Positions 44,570-54,024 of a stretch of DNA of 64,000 bases are shown here, one piece after another. The position numbers were made by a program, and so were the translations under genes. Position 1 is the stretch's first letter. The number at the start of each line of letters is the position of its first letter. Source of the stretch: Lentisphaera araneosa HTCC2155 (lineage in GTDB: Bacteria > Verrucomicrobiota > Lentisphaeria > Lentisphaerales > Lentisphaeraceae); assembly GCF_000170755.1 (NCBI RefSeq), contig NZ_ABCK01000006.1, forward strand, positions 1 through 64,000, read 5' to 3'. The notes beneath the pieces were generated by a model. That model worked only from the letters and a program-made list of their open reading frames with translations. It did not search any database and had not been told where the DNA came from.

Positions 44570-45982
44570 TTAATTATTTAGTGCTAAGCCATTACTTTCA
44601 AGCGATTTATGTTTATTAGAGTGATGTACTGCTACAACGATAGAACTGATAATTATCATTAAAAAGTACTGAGGGCTCTGACGAAACCCAAGTTGTAACA
44701 TACTTTGGAAGTGAAGTGCTAAGCAAGCTCCCAAACATGAGGCGCTTACTGTAAGTAAAAAAGGATCCTTTCTGCTAGTAAATATATTTTTAACTGCGAT
44801 AGCAAAAAATCTTAGCCAAATAAGCATAAAGGCTAATAGTCCAGGGTAGCCGAGTTCTCCTAAATTAATAAACCATAAATTATGTGGGGGAGTTCCGGGA
44901 GGTAGTTCTTCATCTACTTCTGAAGCATATTTTAACCATGACCAAGCGGAAAAATTGCCTATACCAACTCCAAAGACTTTGTCAGCTGCCATCATTTTAG
45001 CTTTCATGTTATATTTTCCTCTGTAAGCCATATCTTTTTCAGCATCCTGTTTTCCAAAAAAACGATTGATAAGAGTATCCGATGATTTATAAAGTACTAC
45101 ACAAGTCATGAAAAAGCCTAGAGTAAGTAGAATTATATTTTTAACTTTAATTGTTTTGATAAATAGAATACTTAAACAAACAAAAATCCCTAATCCCATA
45201 GCAACTAAGCCTCCCCGGGAAACCGTTAGAATAACGCACAGTCCGCTACAGGCGACTAAGAAAGAGTAGAGTCCTGATCTGAACCATGATTTTGAGTAAA
45301 GAATGAGAGGGAAAAACATGGTGCCTAGCATGGCCATATAAGTTGAAAAGGAGTTAGCATGACCAAGATTTGTCTTAATTCGGTGGAATCCAAAGAGGTA
45401 GCGATCTCGTAAAGCAAGTAAAGTTAGGTAGAGCACTGTCATGGCAAGACCCCAGTAAATAATTTTAATATATTCAGAGTCTTGTAAATAATTGACAAGT
45501 ATCCAAAATAGAAAAATTCCCCGCATAATTTTACTAATTTCAAATAATGGGTACAACCAAAGTTCAAATTGAGCATAGGGTGGGGGGTAAACGGTATATT
45601 TATTGGTAGTGACGGGATCAGGAGTTGCAATGTTTTGACAGTTTAATGCCCAAGAAATTAAAGTAATACTTAAGTAGATAAGATAGGGACAGGACAATGC
45701 TGGTAAGAGAACTTTTTTATGTTTGTTCCAGTTTACAAGTAGGTTGCCAGCTAAAATAAGAGCACAAATATCGATTAAGCTGAGTTCAAAACCACGAGTA
45801 GAAGCTCTATAGAATTCTCTAGAAAAGAAGTTGATTCCAAGTTTGTCAGGTTCACAACTCGACCAAATCAACAGAACAAAGAATATCTTGGTAAAAGTTT
45901 TATGAACTTGGCAGAGCAGCACTCCGAGGGGAACGCCCGCACAGAGGACTGCGAAGAAGATTATGTACTTATATTCTGACAA
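44570..45982 (-). CDS. O-antigen ligase/polymerase family membrane protein (Wzy-like)
   Basis: The 470-residue protein has ten or more hydrophobic helices and one large loop (about 310-370) holding GKYNMKAKMMAADKVFGVGI, then GNFS and PPGTPPHNLWFINLGELGYP. The 'GxGxxNF...HNxxLxxxxExG' arrangement is the hallmark of the Wzy/WaaL family. Family role: polymerisation of undecaprenyl-linked repeat units at the outer face of the inner membrane. It lies between a glycosyltransferase and the ExeA-like ATPase. A polymerase role is favoured over ligase because flippase, Wzz-like and Wza-like genes are in the same locus. Confidence 0.88.
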   Translation of the reverse strand: MSEYKYIIFFAVLCAGVPLGVLLCQVHKTFTKIFFVLLIWSSCEPDKLGINFFSREFYRASTRGFELSLIDICALILAGNLLVNWNKHKKVLLPALSCPYLIYLSITLISWALNCQNIATPDPVTTNKYTVYPPPYAQFELWLYPLFEISKIMRGIFLFWILVNYLQDSEYIKIIYWGLAMTVLYLTLLALRDRYLFGFHRIKTNLGHANSFSTYMAMLGTMFFPLILYSKSWFRSGLYSFLVACSGLCVILTVSRGGLVAMGLGIFVCLSILFIKTIKVKNIILLTLGFFMTCVVLYKSSDTLINRFFGKQDAEKDMAYRGKYNMKAKMMAADKVFGVGIGNFSAWSWLKYASEVDEELPPGTPPHNLWFINLGELGYPGLLAFMLIWLRFFAIAVKNIFTSRKDPFLLTVSASCLGACLALHFQSMLQLGFRQSPQYFLMIIISSIVVAVHHSNKHKSLESNGLALNN

Positions 45983-45990
45983 AATAAATC

Positions 45991-47211
45991 TCAGATCGCA
46001 AGCAGCTTTTGCTGATGATCTGTAACCACCGCTTCTAAATGACCTACGAGTTTATTGATGTAATTATCGAAGTTGTATTTATCATTTACAAATTTCCTTC
46101 CAGATTGTCCTAGTTTTCGCGTTAATTTTTTATCATTGAGTAAGAGGTCGATTTTATCGGCCATCGCTTGTATATCCATCCATGGAATGAGGAAGCCTGA
46201 TGTGTCATCAATCAACCAATCTTTAATGCCACCAGCATCAAAGCCAATGACTGGGAGTCCATGTCTTAAGAATTCAAGACCCACGGTGGCAATAGGTTCG
46301 GGCCATACGGAAGGCACAGTTCCCATGACTGCCGATGCATAGATGTTGGACAGCTCTTCTTGACTCACAAAGCCTTTGAAAATTATTTTATCTTCTAAGT
46401 TAAGGTCTTTGACGAGTTGTTGGCAGTACTCCTTGTGTGATCCACTGCCAAAAACATAAAGTTTAAAGTCATTTTTAACTAATGAAAGAGCATTAATTAG
46501 GCAGTCTAAGCCTTTCCCTCGAATAATTTGTGTGGCGAAAACAATAATATTTTCATCACTATATGTATTAATAGGGACTTGGCGTTTGGGGAGTGGGACA
46601 GGTGGGAAAATCTTAATTTTTCTTTCTTCAAAACCTTGAGTAATAAGCTCATCTTTCATGTACTGACTTACGACAAAAACTTCGTCAAATGATTGATTGA
46701 TTTTGATTTGTTGCATCTGCTTAGTATAACTTACCCAAGCGATTTTACTTCCAGATTCATCACGCTCGCGTTTGAGGGGGGCCATGCAGGGCACGATGCA
46801 AGCTATGCCTGCTTTTTTGGTACAAATTTTACGGGTGAGAGGGTTATATTTGTAGCTTCTCATACAATACATATCGTGGTCATGTTGCATGCGGATCAGA
46901 GGGCAACCGTAATCTCTGAAGGCCTGCAACATGCCCACGTTCATGCATTTGTGAACGTAAATGACATCGGGTTTTTCATTGTTTAAGAGCTTCCAGCACT
47001 GTTTATATGCGCGGTGATCTTTGGCATCAAAATCATATAAATGCTTTGTGGAGATTAATTCATCTAGAGTTTCGGAATCTTTGTTTGTATCTTCATTATA
47101 AATAAATTGGACATCAAAATTTTGACTAATGAAGGGAAGAGTCACATAGATATGTTGTTCAGCGCCGGAGTAGCGCCCAAAGCGTTCGTTGACTAAGAAT
47201 AATTTTTTCAT
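45991..47211 (-). CDS. Glycosyltransferase family 4 (GT-B fold)
   Basis: The 406-residue protein begins MKKLFLVNERFGRYSGAEQH, with an acceptor-side N-terminal domain. The C-terminal donor domain has NIIVFATQIIRGKGLDCLIN, YVFGSGSHKEYCQQL, VSQEELSNIYASAVMGTVPS and EPIATVGLEFLRHGLPVIGF, the E-x7-E region of GT4 enzymes. A Cys-rich segment (about 115-150: CPLIRMQHDHDMYCMRSYKY, then KICTKKAGIACIVPC) could bind metal and occurs in some EPS GT4 enzymes. Its start codon overlaps the stop of the upstream GT2 gene, so it is part of the operon. Sugar specificity is unknown. Confidence 0.92.
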   Translation of the reverse strand: MKKLFLVNERFGRYSGAEQHIYVTLPFISQNFDVQFIYNEDTNKDSETLDELISTKHLYDFDAKDHRAYKQCWKLLNNEKPDVIYVHKCMNVGMLQAFRDYGCPLIRMQHDHDMYCMRSYKYNPLTRKICTKKAGIACIVPCMAPLKRERDESGSKIAWVSYTKQMQQIKINQSFDEVFVVSQYMKDELITQGFEERKIKIFPPVPLPKRQVPINTYSDENIIVFATQIIRGKGLDCLINALSLVKNDFKLYVFGSGSHKEYCQQLVKDLNLEDKIIFKGFVSQEELSNIYASAVMGTVPSVWPEPIATVGLEFLRHGLPVIGFDAGGIKDWLIDDTSGFLIPWMDIQAMADKIDLLLNDKKLTRKLGQSGRKFVNDKYNFDNYINKLVGHLEAVVTDHQQKLLAI

Positions 47212-48320
47212 TATGATGCCTTCTCAATTTTAGTTTTAAGTTGAATTAATGAGTCAGCTTCGCTCGCCATTTTGGTGCTATGGGTATCTTTCCAAATATT
47301 TTGGATATGTGAATTCTTGATCTTCGAGTTACTCACGAAAATTACAGGTAAGTCAATAAGCCAAGCCGCACAAGTAGGTATAAACATTTTGATTTTTCCC
47401 ATTGTGTTGAGACGAGAGAGTCTTTTGAAACGTACGTTTAAAGCTCCCTTGAAGACAAACCAACGCTTACCTTTCATATGTTTATCAAACTCCTGTTTCA
47501 ACCAATCAGGGTTATTAGTGATTGCTGTTCTAACAATTTGAATGGCATTTGCTTTTGATTTATTTTGCTTAATAATTTCTTTAAACATTCTCCACATGGA
47601 AAAGGCGACAGTTTGGCGTACTTGATTGTTAAAGTAATTTCTGGGTCCCGTATAGGCTTCAAAAACATGTGATACGGAATAGTTGTTAATGATTTTTGAG
47701 TTATCTACTGCGCTTGTTAAGCCATTTGTACAGGCCATGAATTTCAGATAAGTATCGTCAACTAAAATTTCCTTAGGAATGAAAATCTTTCTCAAGAATG
47801 AAGCGCGAGCACAATAGAGTTGTCCACATAGTTGCCCAGCACCTTTTTGAGTAATTTTAGAAAAGCCTAAGGAAAATCTTTTTAGGAAGTTATTCGACTT
47901 AGAGAAATGAATGTCCTTAATAGGTAGATCAGTGGAAATAAGTGCTTGCGGATTATTCTCAAGGCTTTGTATCAAAGTTTCGAAATTATTTTTTTGTTGA
48001 AGCAGGATATCGCCATCCATCATGATGATGTATGATTCCTGAGGGCTTGAGTATTTATGGATGAGATCATTCCAAGCAGGTATTTTACCCGGTTCGTCTT
48101 TATCGATAACTTTGTATTCTAAGTTATGAACTTTGCGACTAAATTTTTCGAGCTCCCTCTCACATATTGCGGAACTATTATCAGAGCAAGCATTAGCGAT
48201 TATTATGATCTCAACTTGGTATTTGTAAGATCTAAAAATATTTTGCTGGAAAACAGTTTTTAAAGTTTTAGCTATGATGGCTTCTTCATTGTGAATCAGC
48301 ATTCCGATTAAAATATTCAT
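47211..48320 (-). CDS. Glycosyltransferase family 2
   Basis: The 369-residue protein has the GT-A start MNILIGMLIHNEEAIIAKTL, the strand IEIIIIANACSDNSS-like segment VEIIIIANACSDNSS, and the metal-binding D-x-D in IIMMDGDILLQ. QLYCARASFLRKIFIPKEIL, then VDDTY gives the acceptor-site acidic residue. No membrane helix is certain. It is the first gene of the four-gene operon (GT2, GT4, Wzy, ATPase) and has a sigma-54-type promoter candidate 30 bp upstream. Substrate unknown. Confidence 0.9.
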   Translation of the reverse strand: MNILIGMLIHNEEAIIAKTLKTVFQQNIFRSYKYQVEIIIIANACSDNSSAICERELEKFSRKVHNLEYKVIDKDEPGKIPAWNDLIHKYSSPQESYIIMMDGDILLQQKNNFETLIQSLENNPQALISTDLPIKDIHFSKSNNFLKRFSLGFSKITQKGAGQLCGQLYCARASFLRKIFIPKEILVDDTYLKFMACTNGLTSAVDNSKIINNYSVSHVFEAYTGPRNYFNNQVRQTVAFSMWRMFKEIIKQNKSKANAIQIVRTAITNNPDWLKQEFDKHMKGKRWFVFKGALNVRFKRLSRLNTMGKIKMFIPTCAAWLIDLPVIFVSNSKIKNSHIQNIWKDTHSTKMASEADSLIQLKTKIEKAS

Positions 48321-48350
48321 GTATCAACCCTTTAGTTTTTAGGGAAGTAG

Positions 48351-48368
48351 TTGCGGGTCTTATGCCAA
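48351..48368 (-). promoter_or_regulatory. Candidate sigma-54 promoter of the GT2-GT4-Wzy-ATPase operon
   Basis: On the minus strand TTGGCATAAGACCCGCAA has GG and GC exactly 10 bp apart and a TTGGCA -24 box. The -12 box is CCGCA against the usual TTGCA. It ends 30 bp before the first start codon. The locus encodes its own sigma-54 activator. Confidence 0.45.
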
Positions 48369-48444
48369 AAAATAAAATAATAATCATAAGTTATTTATTT
48401 ATATGTATTTATGTATTGTTTTTAGTGTTAAGTAGGCTGTAATT

Positions 48445-50118
48445 TCACTTTTTGGTGACGGCATTTTGCGGAAATTCACACTTTTTATCCACTAAACTTA
48501 TTAAGCTTGCTGAGTTGATAGGAGGAATGATTTTAACGAAATTTTCTAAATGATCCAAGTCATCTGACCAAACGATAACTAATTTCCAGAGAGATTTCTT
48601 CCCTTGAATTCGAAGGAGAGTATCTTGACTGATAAATTCGCTATAGGAAGCACATTGACTGTGCTCACTTTGGAACCAATAAATAAACTCACGTACTAAG
48701 TCATCTCTAACAAGCTTTAATTTGGAGACAGATTTTTCATGCGAGTTTGCATCTGAAAAAGTAATTGTTTCACGTGATAAAACATCCCATCCGATACCAA
48801 ATTGACAATATTCAGGAGTATGAATATTTTGACGTTTACCTTGGGATGAGATGACCATAAGACCTGCAGCGAGGTCATCCTTTTTGTACAGTCTATTGAG
48901 AACTTCATTACCTTCAGAATTCAGATCAAAACCTTCCCAATCATTTATATAATAGGGGTAATAAATTTTTTCTTCGAGAGACTCTGTATTGACCTGTTTT
49001 AAATGATACAGTTGAACTCCAAGCAACAAGCTACTGAGTAAAAAAATAAAGTTATAGCTTGTTTTGGGTAGCGGGGGAGTACAGGTAAAAACTTCTTTTT
49101 TATATTTTAAAAGGACTACAGTAAAGAGTATGAAACAAATGCAGAATTTAATGATCAAAACCTGATCAATGTGCAGGTTAAGTAGCTCCATTATCTTTTC
49201 ATTTGTTTTGGGAAATCCGCAAAAAATGATTAATAAGAGAGGTGATTTTCGGTAGGTGTTTTGACTCCCGAACTCAATTAAGTTAAGCGAGCTAATTAAT
49301 AATAGGAACGCTATGCCGAGAACGTAATTGCTGGGACTATGAAAGTAGACGAAAGATGTGCCTATTAGTGTAAAGCCTGCTGCAAAAAGTCCGTATCTAA
49401 ATTGACTATGATTTTTTGAGCTTAGCTTGGCGTGATAGATATAAGCAAGAGTCCCCCACAAGAAAAAAACAAATGACCATTGATCGTTGGTATTATAAGA
49501 GGTTCCTTGCCAGTCACGCAAGCAAGCGGATAAAAAAGGAATCATGCAAATGATTAGGAGAAGTAGACTCGGAAAGAACAAGGAAAATTCCCGTAAACCC
49601 TTTTGTTTTGAAATAATTTGATCACTTAGTTTTGTCAAAATATAGATAGACAAAGCGAAAAAAATGAGTCCCAAGACGGTGTGCATAGGGGTGTCGGCAT
49701 GAATGATCACCCCACTCCAAGAGCTTAATGCAATGAGCGCAGAAATCCGCAGACCATTCAAAGTAACCGCCAGGGGAAGACTTAGGGCAATTAATTTTAG
49801 TTTACTTATAGGATTTAAATCTTTTGTAATAACTGCCATCAAACATGAGCAAAGCATCGTCACCTTAATGGCTTTCGAGCCATTGCATGCAGGGATAATA
49901 TCAAAAGTCATATCAGCTACTTTTAGAATTGTGAAATCTCTTTCAATATTGAAACCGGTAAAGGCTAAAATATTTTCTGCAAAAATAGCAGAGATTAAAC
50001 GCAATTGGGTTCCCCATAGTTCATTGGCGAAATCAATAGTTTCTGATATTGCTAGGAATGAGCAAAGAATGATGCCTAAAGCAGGGATTAAAGATCTTCC
50101 GTAGAGTTTTTTAAACAT
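48445..50118 (-). CDS. Exosortase fused to a C-terminal EpsI (DUF3485) domain
   Basis: The 557-residue protein has an N-terminal eight-helix exosortase domain. The catalytic Cys is in IIPACNGSKAI (C78), the Arg in NGLRISALIA (R124) and the His in MHTVLGLIFF (H146). More membrane helices follow (about 175-370). The soluble EpsI-type domain (about 385-545) has WEGFDLN, HTPEYCQFGIGW and VREFIYWFQSE. Family role: the exosortase cleaves PEP-CTERM sorting signals in the membrane, and EpsI is the usual partner, here fused. The start is set by GGAGG 7-8 bp upstream and overlaps the TPR gene by 31 bp. The target is probably the PEP-CTERM protein encoded two genes upstream. Confidence 0.92.
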   Translation of the reverse strand: MFKKLYGRSLIPALGIILCSFLAISETIDFANELWGTQLRLISAIFAENILAFTGFNIERDFTILKVADMTFDIIPACNGSKAIKVTMLCSCLMAVITKDLNPISKLKLIALSLPLAVTLNGLRISALIALSSWSGVIIHADTPMHTVLGLIFFALSIYILTKLSDQIISKQKGLREFSLFFPSLLLLIICMIPFLSACLRDWQGTSYNTNDQWSFVFFLWGTLAYIYHAKLSSKNHSQFRYGLFAAGFTLIGTSFVYFHSPSNYVLGIAFLLLISSLNLIEFGSQNTYRKSPLLLIIFCGFPKTNEKIMELLNLHIDQVLIIKFCICFILFTVVLLKYKKEVFTCTPPLPKTSYNFIFLLSSLLLGVQLYHLKQVNTESLEEKIYYPYYINDWEGFDLNSEGNEVLNRLYKKDDLAAGLMVISSQGKRQNIHTPEYCQFGIGWDVLSRETITFSDANSHEKSVSKLKLVRDDLVREFIYWFQSEHSQCASYSEFISQDTLLRIQGKKSLWKLVIVWSDDLDHLENFVKIIPPINSASLISLVDKKCEFPQNAVTKK

Positions 50119-52814
50119 CTCAGGGCCTCCTGTTTTGTTGCGTCATCCCAATTTAAATTACGATTTGTCAGCAATCTCGTAAGTGACAGTTTATATTTTT
50201 TGACTTGTTTTGCTTTATAGGTTTCCGCTAAGATCAGTTCTTGTTCAAGACTCAAATTTTCTCGGCCTTCAAGAAGAGTTTGTAATTCTTGTTGTTTATC
50301 GGAAGCTTTCAAAATTTGTACAAGAGTATCTAAAGTTTGTCGTGTGGGTAAACGTTCAAAATTTGCTTTTGCTTGATTCGCAAAAGTAGCTAAATTTTCT
50401 ACTTCAGCACGAATAAGACAGGAAAGTAAATTATTGGAAATAAGAACGTTGTTTTGGTTTAAAATCAAAGCACTTTTATAGCATTCAGCAGCGCCTAAAT
50501 AATCGTTTTTTGCAATGGAAAACTGAGCTAAAGATTGCCAGATCACAACTTGATTTTTTTGCACTTTTATGAGGTCATCGCGTTTGTCATGCAAGGACAA
50601 AGCATGGTAACAAAGTGTTTGAAAATAGAATGATTTTGAATCGGTGTTCTTAGGAAGCAGCTCGAGTGCTTGCTGAAATTTTTCAGCTTGAATTAAATGA
50701 GCAATTTCAAAATACTTCATTTCTGATTTAGTGAATAGGCCTGGGTCGTTTTTTAAAATATCACTCCAGGTATTTTGGGGTTTGGAGATGAGCATTTTTG
50801 CCAGGTTTTTCTTGATAAAGCTACGGTGCTCAGCAAGTCGTGCATATTCTAGTGAAGTTGCATAGTTTTGAAGAGAGTAATTCAATTCACTTAAGAGAGC
50901 TAAAAGTGATTGATTTTTATTCACCTCAAGGCTTTCAATTTGCTGAAGTACTTTTTGCAAGAGGGCTTTATTCTCATGATTCGGTAAATCTTTAAATATG
51001 GCTAGAGAAGATTTAGCTTTAATGACGATAGCTTGATAAAAGTTCCCCTTGGCGAGGATGAGCTTTTGGGAATATTTGAGGGCATCCGTGTAGTTTTGTA
51101 ACTCATAGGCTTTTGTCGCTAATAAAAAAATTGCCTCTAAATCATTCTGTGCAATGAGTGGCTCAAGATGAGTTTTCATAGCTTTGTAATCATTATCCTG
51201 AGCTTTAATCCATGCCTTACAGAGTAAAATGGCTCGTGGAGTCGACCCCGCTTGAGAGTGACTTTTTAGTAATTCTAGAGCAGGTATTGACTGCCCTTGA
51301 GATTGGAGGTAAAGAGCGAGATCAGTGGTGGCAGCAATGCTTCCTTTAGAATGAAGTTCTTGCCAAATTTTCACAGCTTGTTTCGGGTCGTTTTTTACCA
51401 GTTGATTAGCTTTGAGAAGCATTTGGTCATCTTCATTATCCAATGAAAGTTCATTAATTTTGGAATCGAGTTGTTCAGCTGTGATTGATTTGTTAAGAGT
51501 AAGATTCTTAGCCTGCAGTTCTTGTCGGAGAGCTGACGAAAAAATTTCTTTGCCCGGCTGAAGTATCTTCATATTCTTTTGGTAGAGAGCCAGTGAAGCT
51601 CTAGAATATTTCTCCTTGTGTATTTGTGCAAGAATTTTTAAAGATGATTGATAACGTCCAGAAATATGTAAAATCTGCGCTGTATTTAAGAGATAGTGAT
51701 GGGAGTTGAGAAAGCCATAATGAAGTCCCTCAATTTGATCAATTTGACGATTGAATTCAACCCTTTTCATGATACCCACTGCAAGTGCACTCTGATTAGT
51801 CGAAATCAGCATGCGACTATACAAATAATTTTGCACGAGGTGGCTAGAGTTATTTAAAGAAATTTTACCCTTATTTTCATTATTAAGCGCTTCCTTAAAT
51901 ATCTTATAAAATTTAATTTCTTTTTCGATTGTTTTTTGATTAATAAAAAGTTTAAAATGTTGACTTCTTCCAGAAATATTGAAAATAGCGCGGCTATCTT
52001 TGCTTGCGGACATCACAATATCGTCGATATAAGCCTCAGCTCCTTGCCGCATGATGCGCAGGAGAAACATATACATTCTGGCATTGTGGGCACAAGCGAG
52101 AGCATTCACATCTAACTTTTGACAAAAAATCATTTCTGTCAGTTGATCTTCAGCTTGGCTCGAATTGCCAGTCTTGAATTCCATGAGGATATTTTTAAGT
52201 TGCCATTCCAGATTTTCTGGGTATAAATTGGTGATTTCTTGCCGAGTTTGATTGGCCTGGTTCTTAAGGTTTTGAACGAGTTCAAGTGAATAAATTATAT
52301 TGAGAGTTTCAAAGTTTTTAAAATTCTCAATATCTCTAAGTTTATTCAAGAATTCGTAAGCTTCTTTAAATTTATATTCCCTTATAAAACTACGGGCAAT
52401 GAGGTTTTTGGCTTCGATACGAGCACTTTTTTGCCAACAGCTTCTAGCTTCGTTAACTAAACCCATATCTTGATAGATCATGCCTAGCTTAATTTGCTGA
52501 ACTTCTTGATTTGCCAAACTATTTATGTATTTCAAAGCCTCGGGCTGAATAGAGGTTTTCTGGCTCAAATCTCTGAGGATATAAATCGACTTTAATTTTC
52601 CTAGAGAAATCGGAGCTGAAGTTTGTTGCGTAAAAACTTCCTTCACAGCCTCTAAACTCAATTCCTTATGATCAATTTTATCTAGGTATTGAATCGCCTC
52701 AATAGTTTTATCCTTAGATTTGGAAACCTTAGGTTTGTCTTCTTTATCTATAAGAAAAAAAGCTAGGCTTCCTAGAGAAAGAAGCCCAATGGTACTAATG
52801 ACAATTAAACGCAT
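50088..52814 (-). CDS. Large TPR-repeat protein of the exosortase system (PrsT-like)
   Basis: The 908-residue protein starts MRLIVISTIGLLSLGSLAFF, then LID, a signal anchor. At least ten TPR-like helix pairs follow (LGMIYQDMGLVNEARSCWQK, LLATKAYELQNYTDALKYSQ, QFSIAKNDYLGAAECYKSAL and others) to the C-terminus. It lies between the exosortase (31-bp overlap) and the PEP-CTERM gene (3-bp gap), so the three genes form an operon. TPR proteins of similar size (PrsT) accompany exosortase and exopolysaccharide loci in other bacteria. A scaffold role in the periplasm is inferred. It differs in sequence from the two large proteins at 29995 and 33723. Confidence 0.87.
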   Translation of the reverse strand: MRLIVISTIGLLSLGSLAFFLIDKEDKPKVSKSKDKTIEAIQYLDKIDHKELSLEAVKEVFTQQTSAPISLGKLKSIYILRDLSQKTSIQPEALKYINSLANQEVQQIKLGMIYQDMGLVNEARSCWQKSARIEAKNLIARSFIREYKFKEAYEFLNKLRDIENFKNFETLNIIYSLELVQNLKNQANQTRQEITNLYPENLEWQLKNILMEFKTGNSSQAEDQLTEMIFCQKLDVNALACAHNARMYMFLLRIMRQGAEAYIDDIVMSASKDSRAIFNISGRSQHFKLFINQKTIEKEIKFYKIFKEALNNENKGKISLNNSSHLVQNYLYSRMLISTNQSALAVGIMKRVEFNRQIDQIEGLHYGFLNSHHYLLNTAQILHISGRYQSSLKILAQIHKEKYSRASLALYQKNMKILQPGKEIFSSALRQELQAKNLTLNKSITAEQLDSKINELSLDNEDDQMLLKANQLVKNDPKQAVKIWQELHSKGSIAATTDLALYLQSQGQSIPALELLKSHSQAGSTPRAILLCKAWIKAQDNDYKAMKTHLEPLIAQNDLEAIFLLATKAYELQNYTDALKYSQKLILAKGNFYQAIVIKAKSSLAIFKDLPNHENKALLQKVLQQIESLEVNKNQSLLALLSELNYSLQNYATSLEYARLAEHRSFIKKNLAKMLISKPQNTWSDILKNDPGLFTKSEMKYFEIAHLIQAEKFQQALELLPKNTDSKSFYFQTLCYHALSLHDKRDDLIKVQKNQVVIWQSLAQFSIAKNDYLGAAECYKSALILNQNNVLISNNLLSCLIRAEVENLATFANQAKANFERLPTRQTLDTLVQILKASDKQQELQTLLEGRENLSLEQELILAETYKAKQVKKYKLSLTRLLTNRNLNWDDATKQEALRCLKNSTEDL

Positions 52815-52817
52815 AGT

Positions 52818-53696
52818 TTATCCGAAGTTAAATTCTGTATCTTCTGAATATTTCTTGTAGAGAATGAAACCGGCAATTAATACGAGTAAGTAAAACTCAG
52901 GTTCAGGTGCCCCTGCAGGTACAATCGGAACTTTGGAGAAAGATCCAGCTTCGATAAATACTGCAGAATCCCATACTCTGTCTCCAGCATCTGCTACAGC
53001 TAATTTTAAACTGTAAGTTTCTCCAGCTTCTAATCCGGTTAATTTGGCAGTAAAAGTATTGGTAAAACCATCAAATGAAAAATCAAAATCCTCATTATTA
53101 CTAGGATCATGATGAGGATCATTGTTATTAAAATAATCAAGGTTTTGATCTGGGTTGATACTATTAATAGCAACAATGTCATCTCCACCCGGGATGAGTG
53201 CATAATTTTCACCGTTTATGAAGAATCCAAATGTATCATTATATGAGCTTCCCACCCACTCGGTGTATTCCTCAGAAGCAAAGGCATAATTAAAATAAGC
53301 ACTATCCCCTTGAGTCGTAAAATCAAATTCTAAACTTGTAGCATCAAAGGTATTATATCCCGGTATTAAACTGTTTAGATCACTATCTCCAGCTTGTCCT
53401 AAATTTGTGGATGTTCTACCAGAAGTATTATCGGCTGTAATACTATTTACATTCCCAGAAGATAGAATAATACCGCTATTCATCCCAAGCCCCGCATCTA
53501 GACCATTATTGAAATAACCAAGGCCTCGTTCATCGCCATTATAAGTGATATTGCTGATGGTAACACCGGGATCTATGTAAGCCTGTTCATCTATCAATGT
53601 ATTAACGAGGTTGTTTACATTATCGAATTCAGAAATGATAATTTCTGCTTTGAGGTTAAAACTGCCTATGAGTAATAAGCTGAGTAGGGTTTTCAT
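52818..53696 (-). CDS. PEP-CTERM surface protein with choice-of-anchor L domain
   Basis: The 292-residue protein has signal peptide MKTLLSLLLIGSFNLKA. The body has the choice-of-anchor L signature FNYAFASEEYTEWVGSSYND, then TFGFFINGENYALIPGG and an Asp/Asn-rich loop. The C-terminal sorting signal is PEP in AGAPEPEFYL, a short hydrophobic stretch LLVLIAGFIL, then YKKY. An acidic tail SEDTEFNFG follows the basic residues, which is unusual because most PEP-CTERM proteins end with Arg/Lys. It is the likely substrate of the exosortase in the same operon and would be anchored at the envelope or released into the polysaccharide matrix. Confidence 0.92.
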   Translation of the reverse strand: MKTLLSLLLIGSFNLKAEIIISEFDNVNNLVNTLIDEQAYIDPGVTISNITYNGDERGLGYFNNGLDAGLGMNSGIILSSGNVNSITADNTSGRTSTNLGQAGDSDLNSLIPGYNTFDATSLEFDFTTQGDSAYFNYAFASEEYTEWVGSSYNDTFGFFINGENYALIPGGDDIVAINSINPDQNLDYFNNNDPHHDPSNNEDFDFSFDGFTNTFTAKLTGLEAGETYSLKLAVADAGDRVWDSAVFIEAGSFSKVPIVPAGAPEPEFYLLVLIAGFILYKKYSEDTEFNFG

Positions 53697-54024
53697 GTGA
53701 GCTCCTTTATATTTTAGCTTGTAGGAGAATAAAGAAAGATAAGTGCTTTTATTATTTTATTTTTTATAAATATCTAATTTTAAGTATTTTATAAAAAATA
53801 ATTTATCTCAGTAAAAACCCCTGTGCGGTTTTCTTTACATATATTTGTAACAAAATGTAGACAATATTTGATAATCAATTCAATGACTCGGAATCCCTAA
53901 GTATTCTTTGCATAGATCAATGATTTTATTTTTTATAAAGCATTATAATAAAGTAACTTATGTATTGTTTATTTTTTGTGTTCCAGCTTTTTGCTAGAGT
54001 CCTTCAAAACCAAGGAGTTATAAA
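53697..54024. promoter_or_regulatory. A+T-rich divergent promoter region
   Basis: No gene is seen. It separates the minus-strand PEP-CTERM operon from the plus-strand polysaccharide genes. TGTGCGGTTT at 53822-53831 is inside the inverted repeat AAAACC-x7-GGTTTT, the third copy of the locus motif. AAGGAG (about 54013) is the ribosome binding site of the GT2 gene. I found no GG-N10-GC promoter here. Confidence 0.45.
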
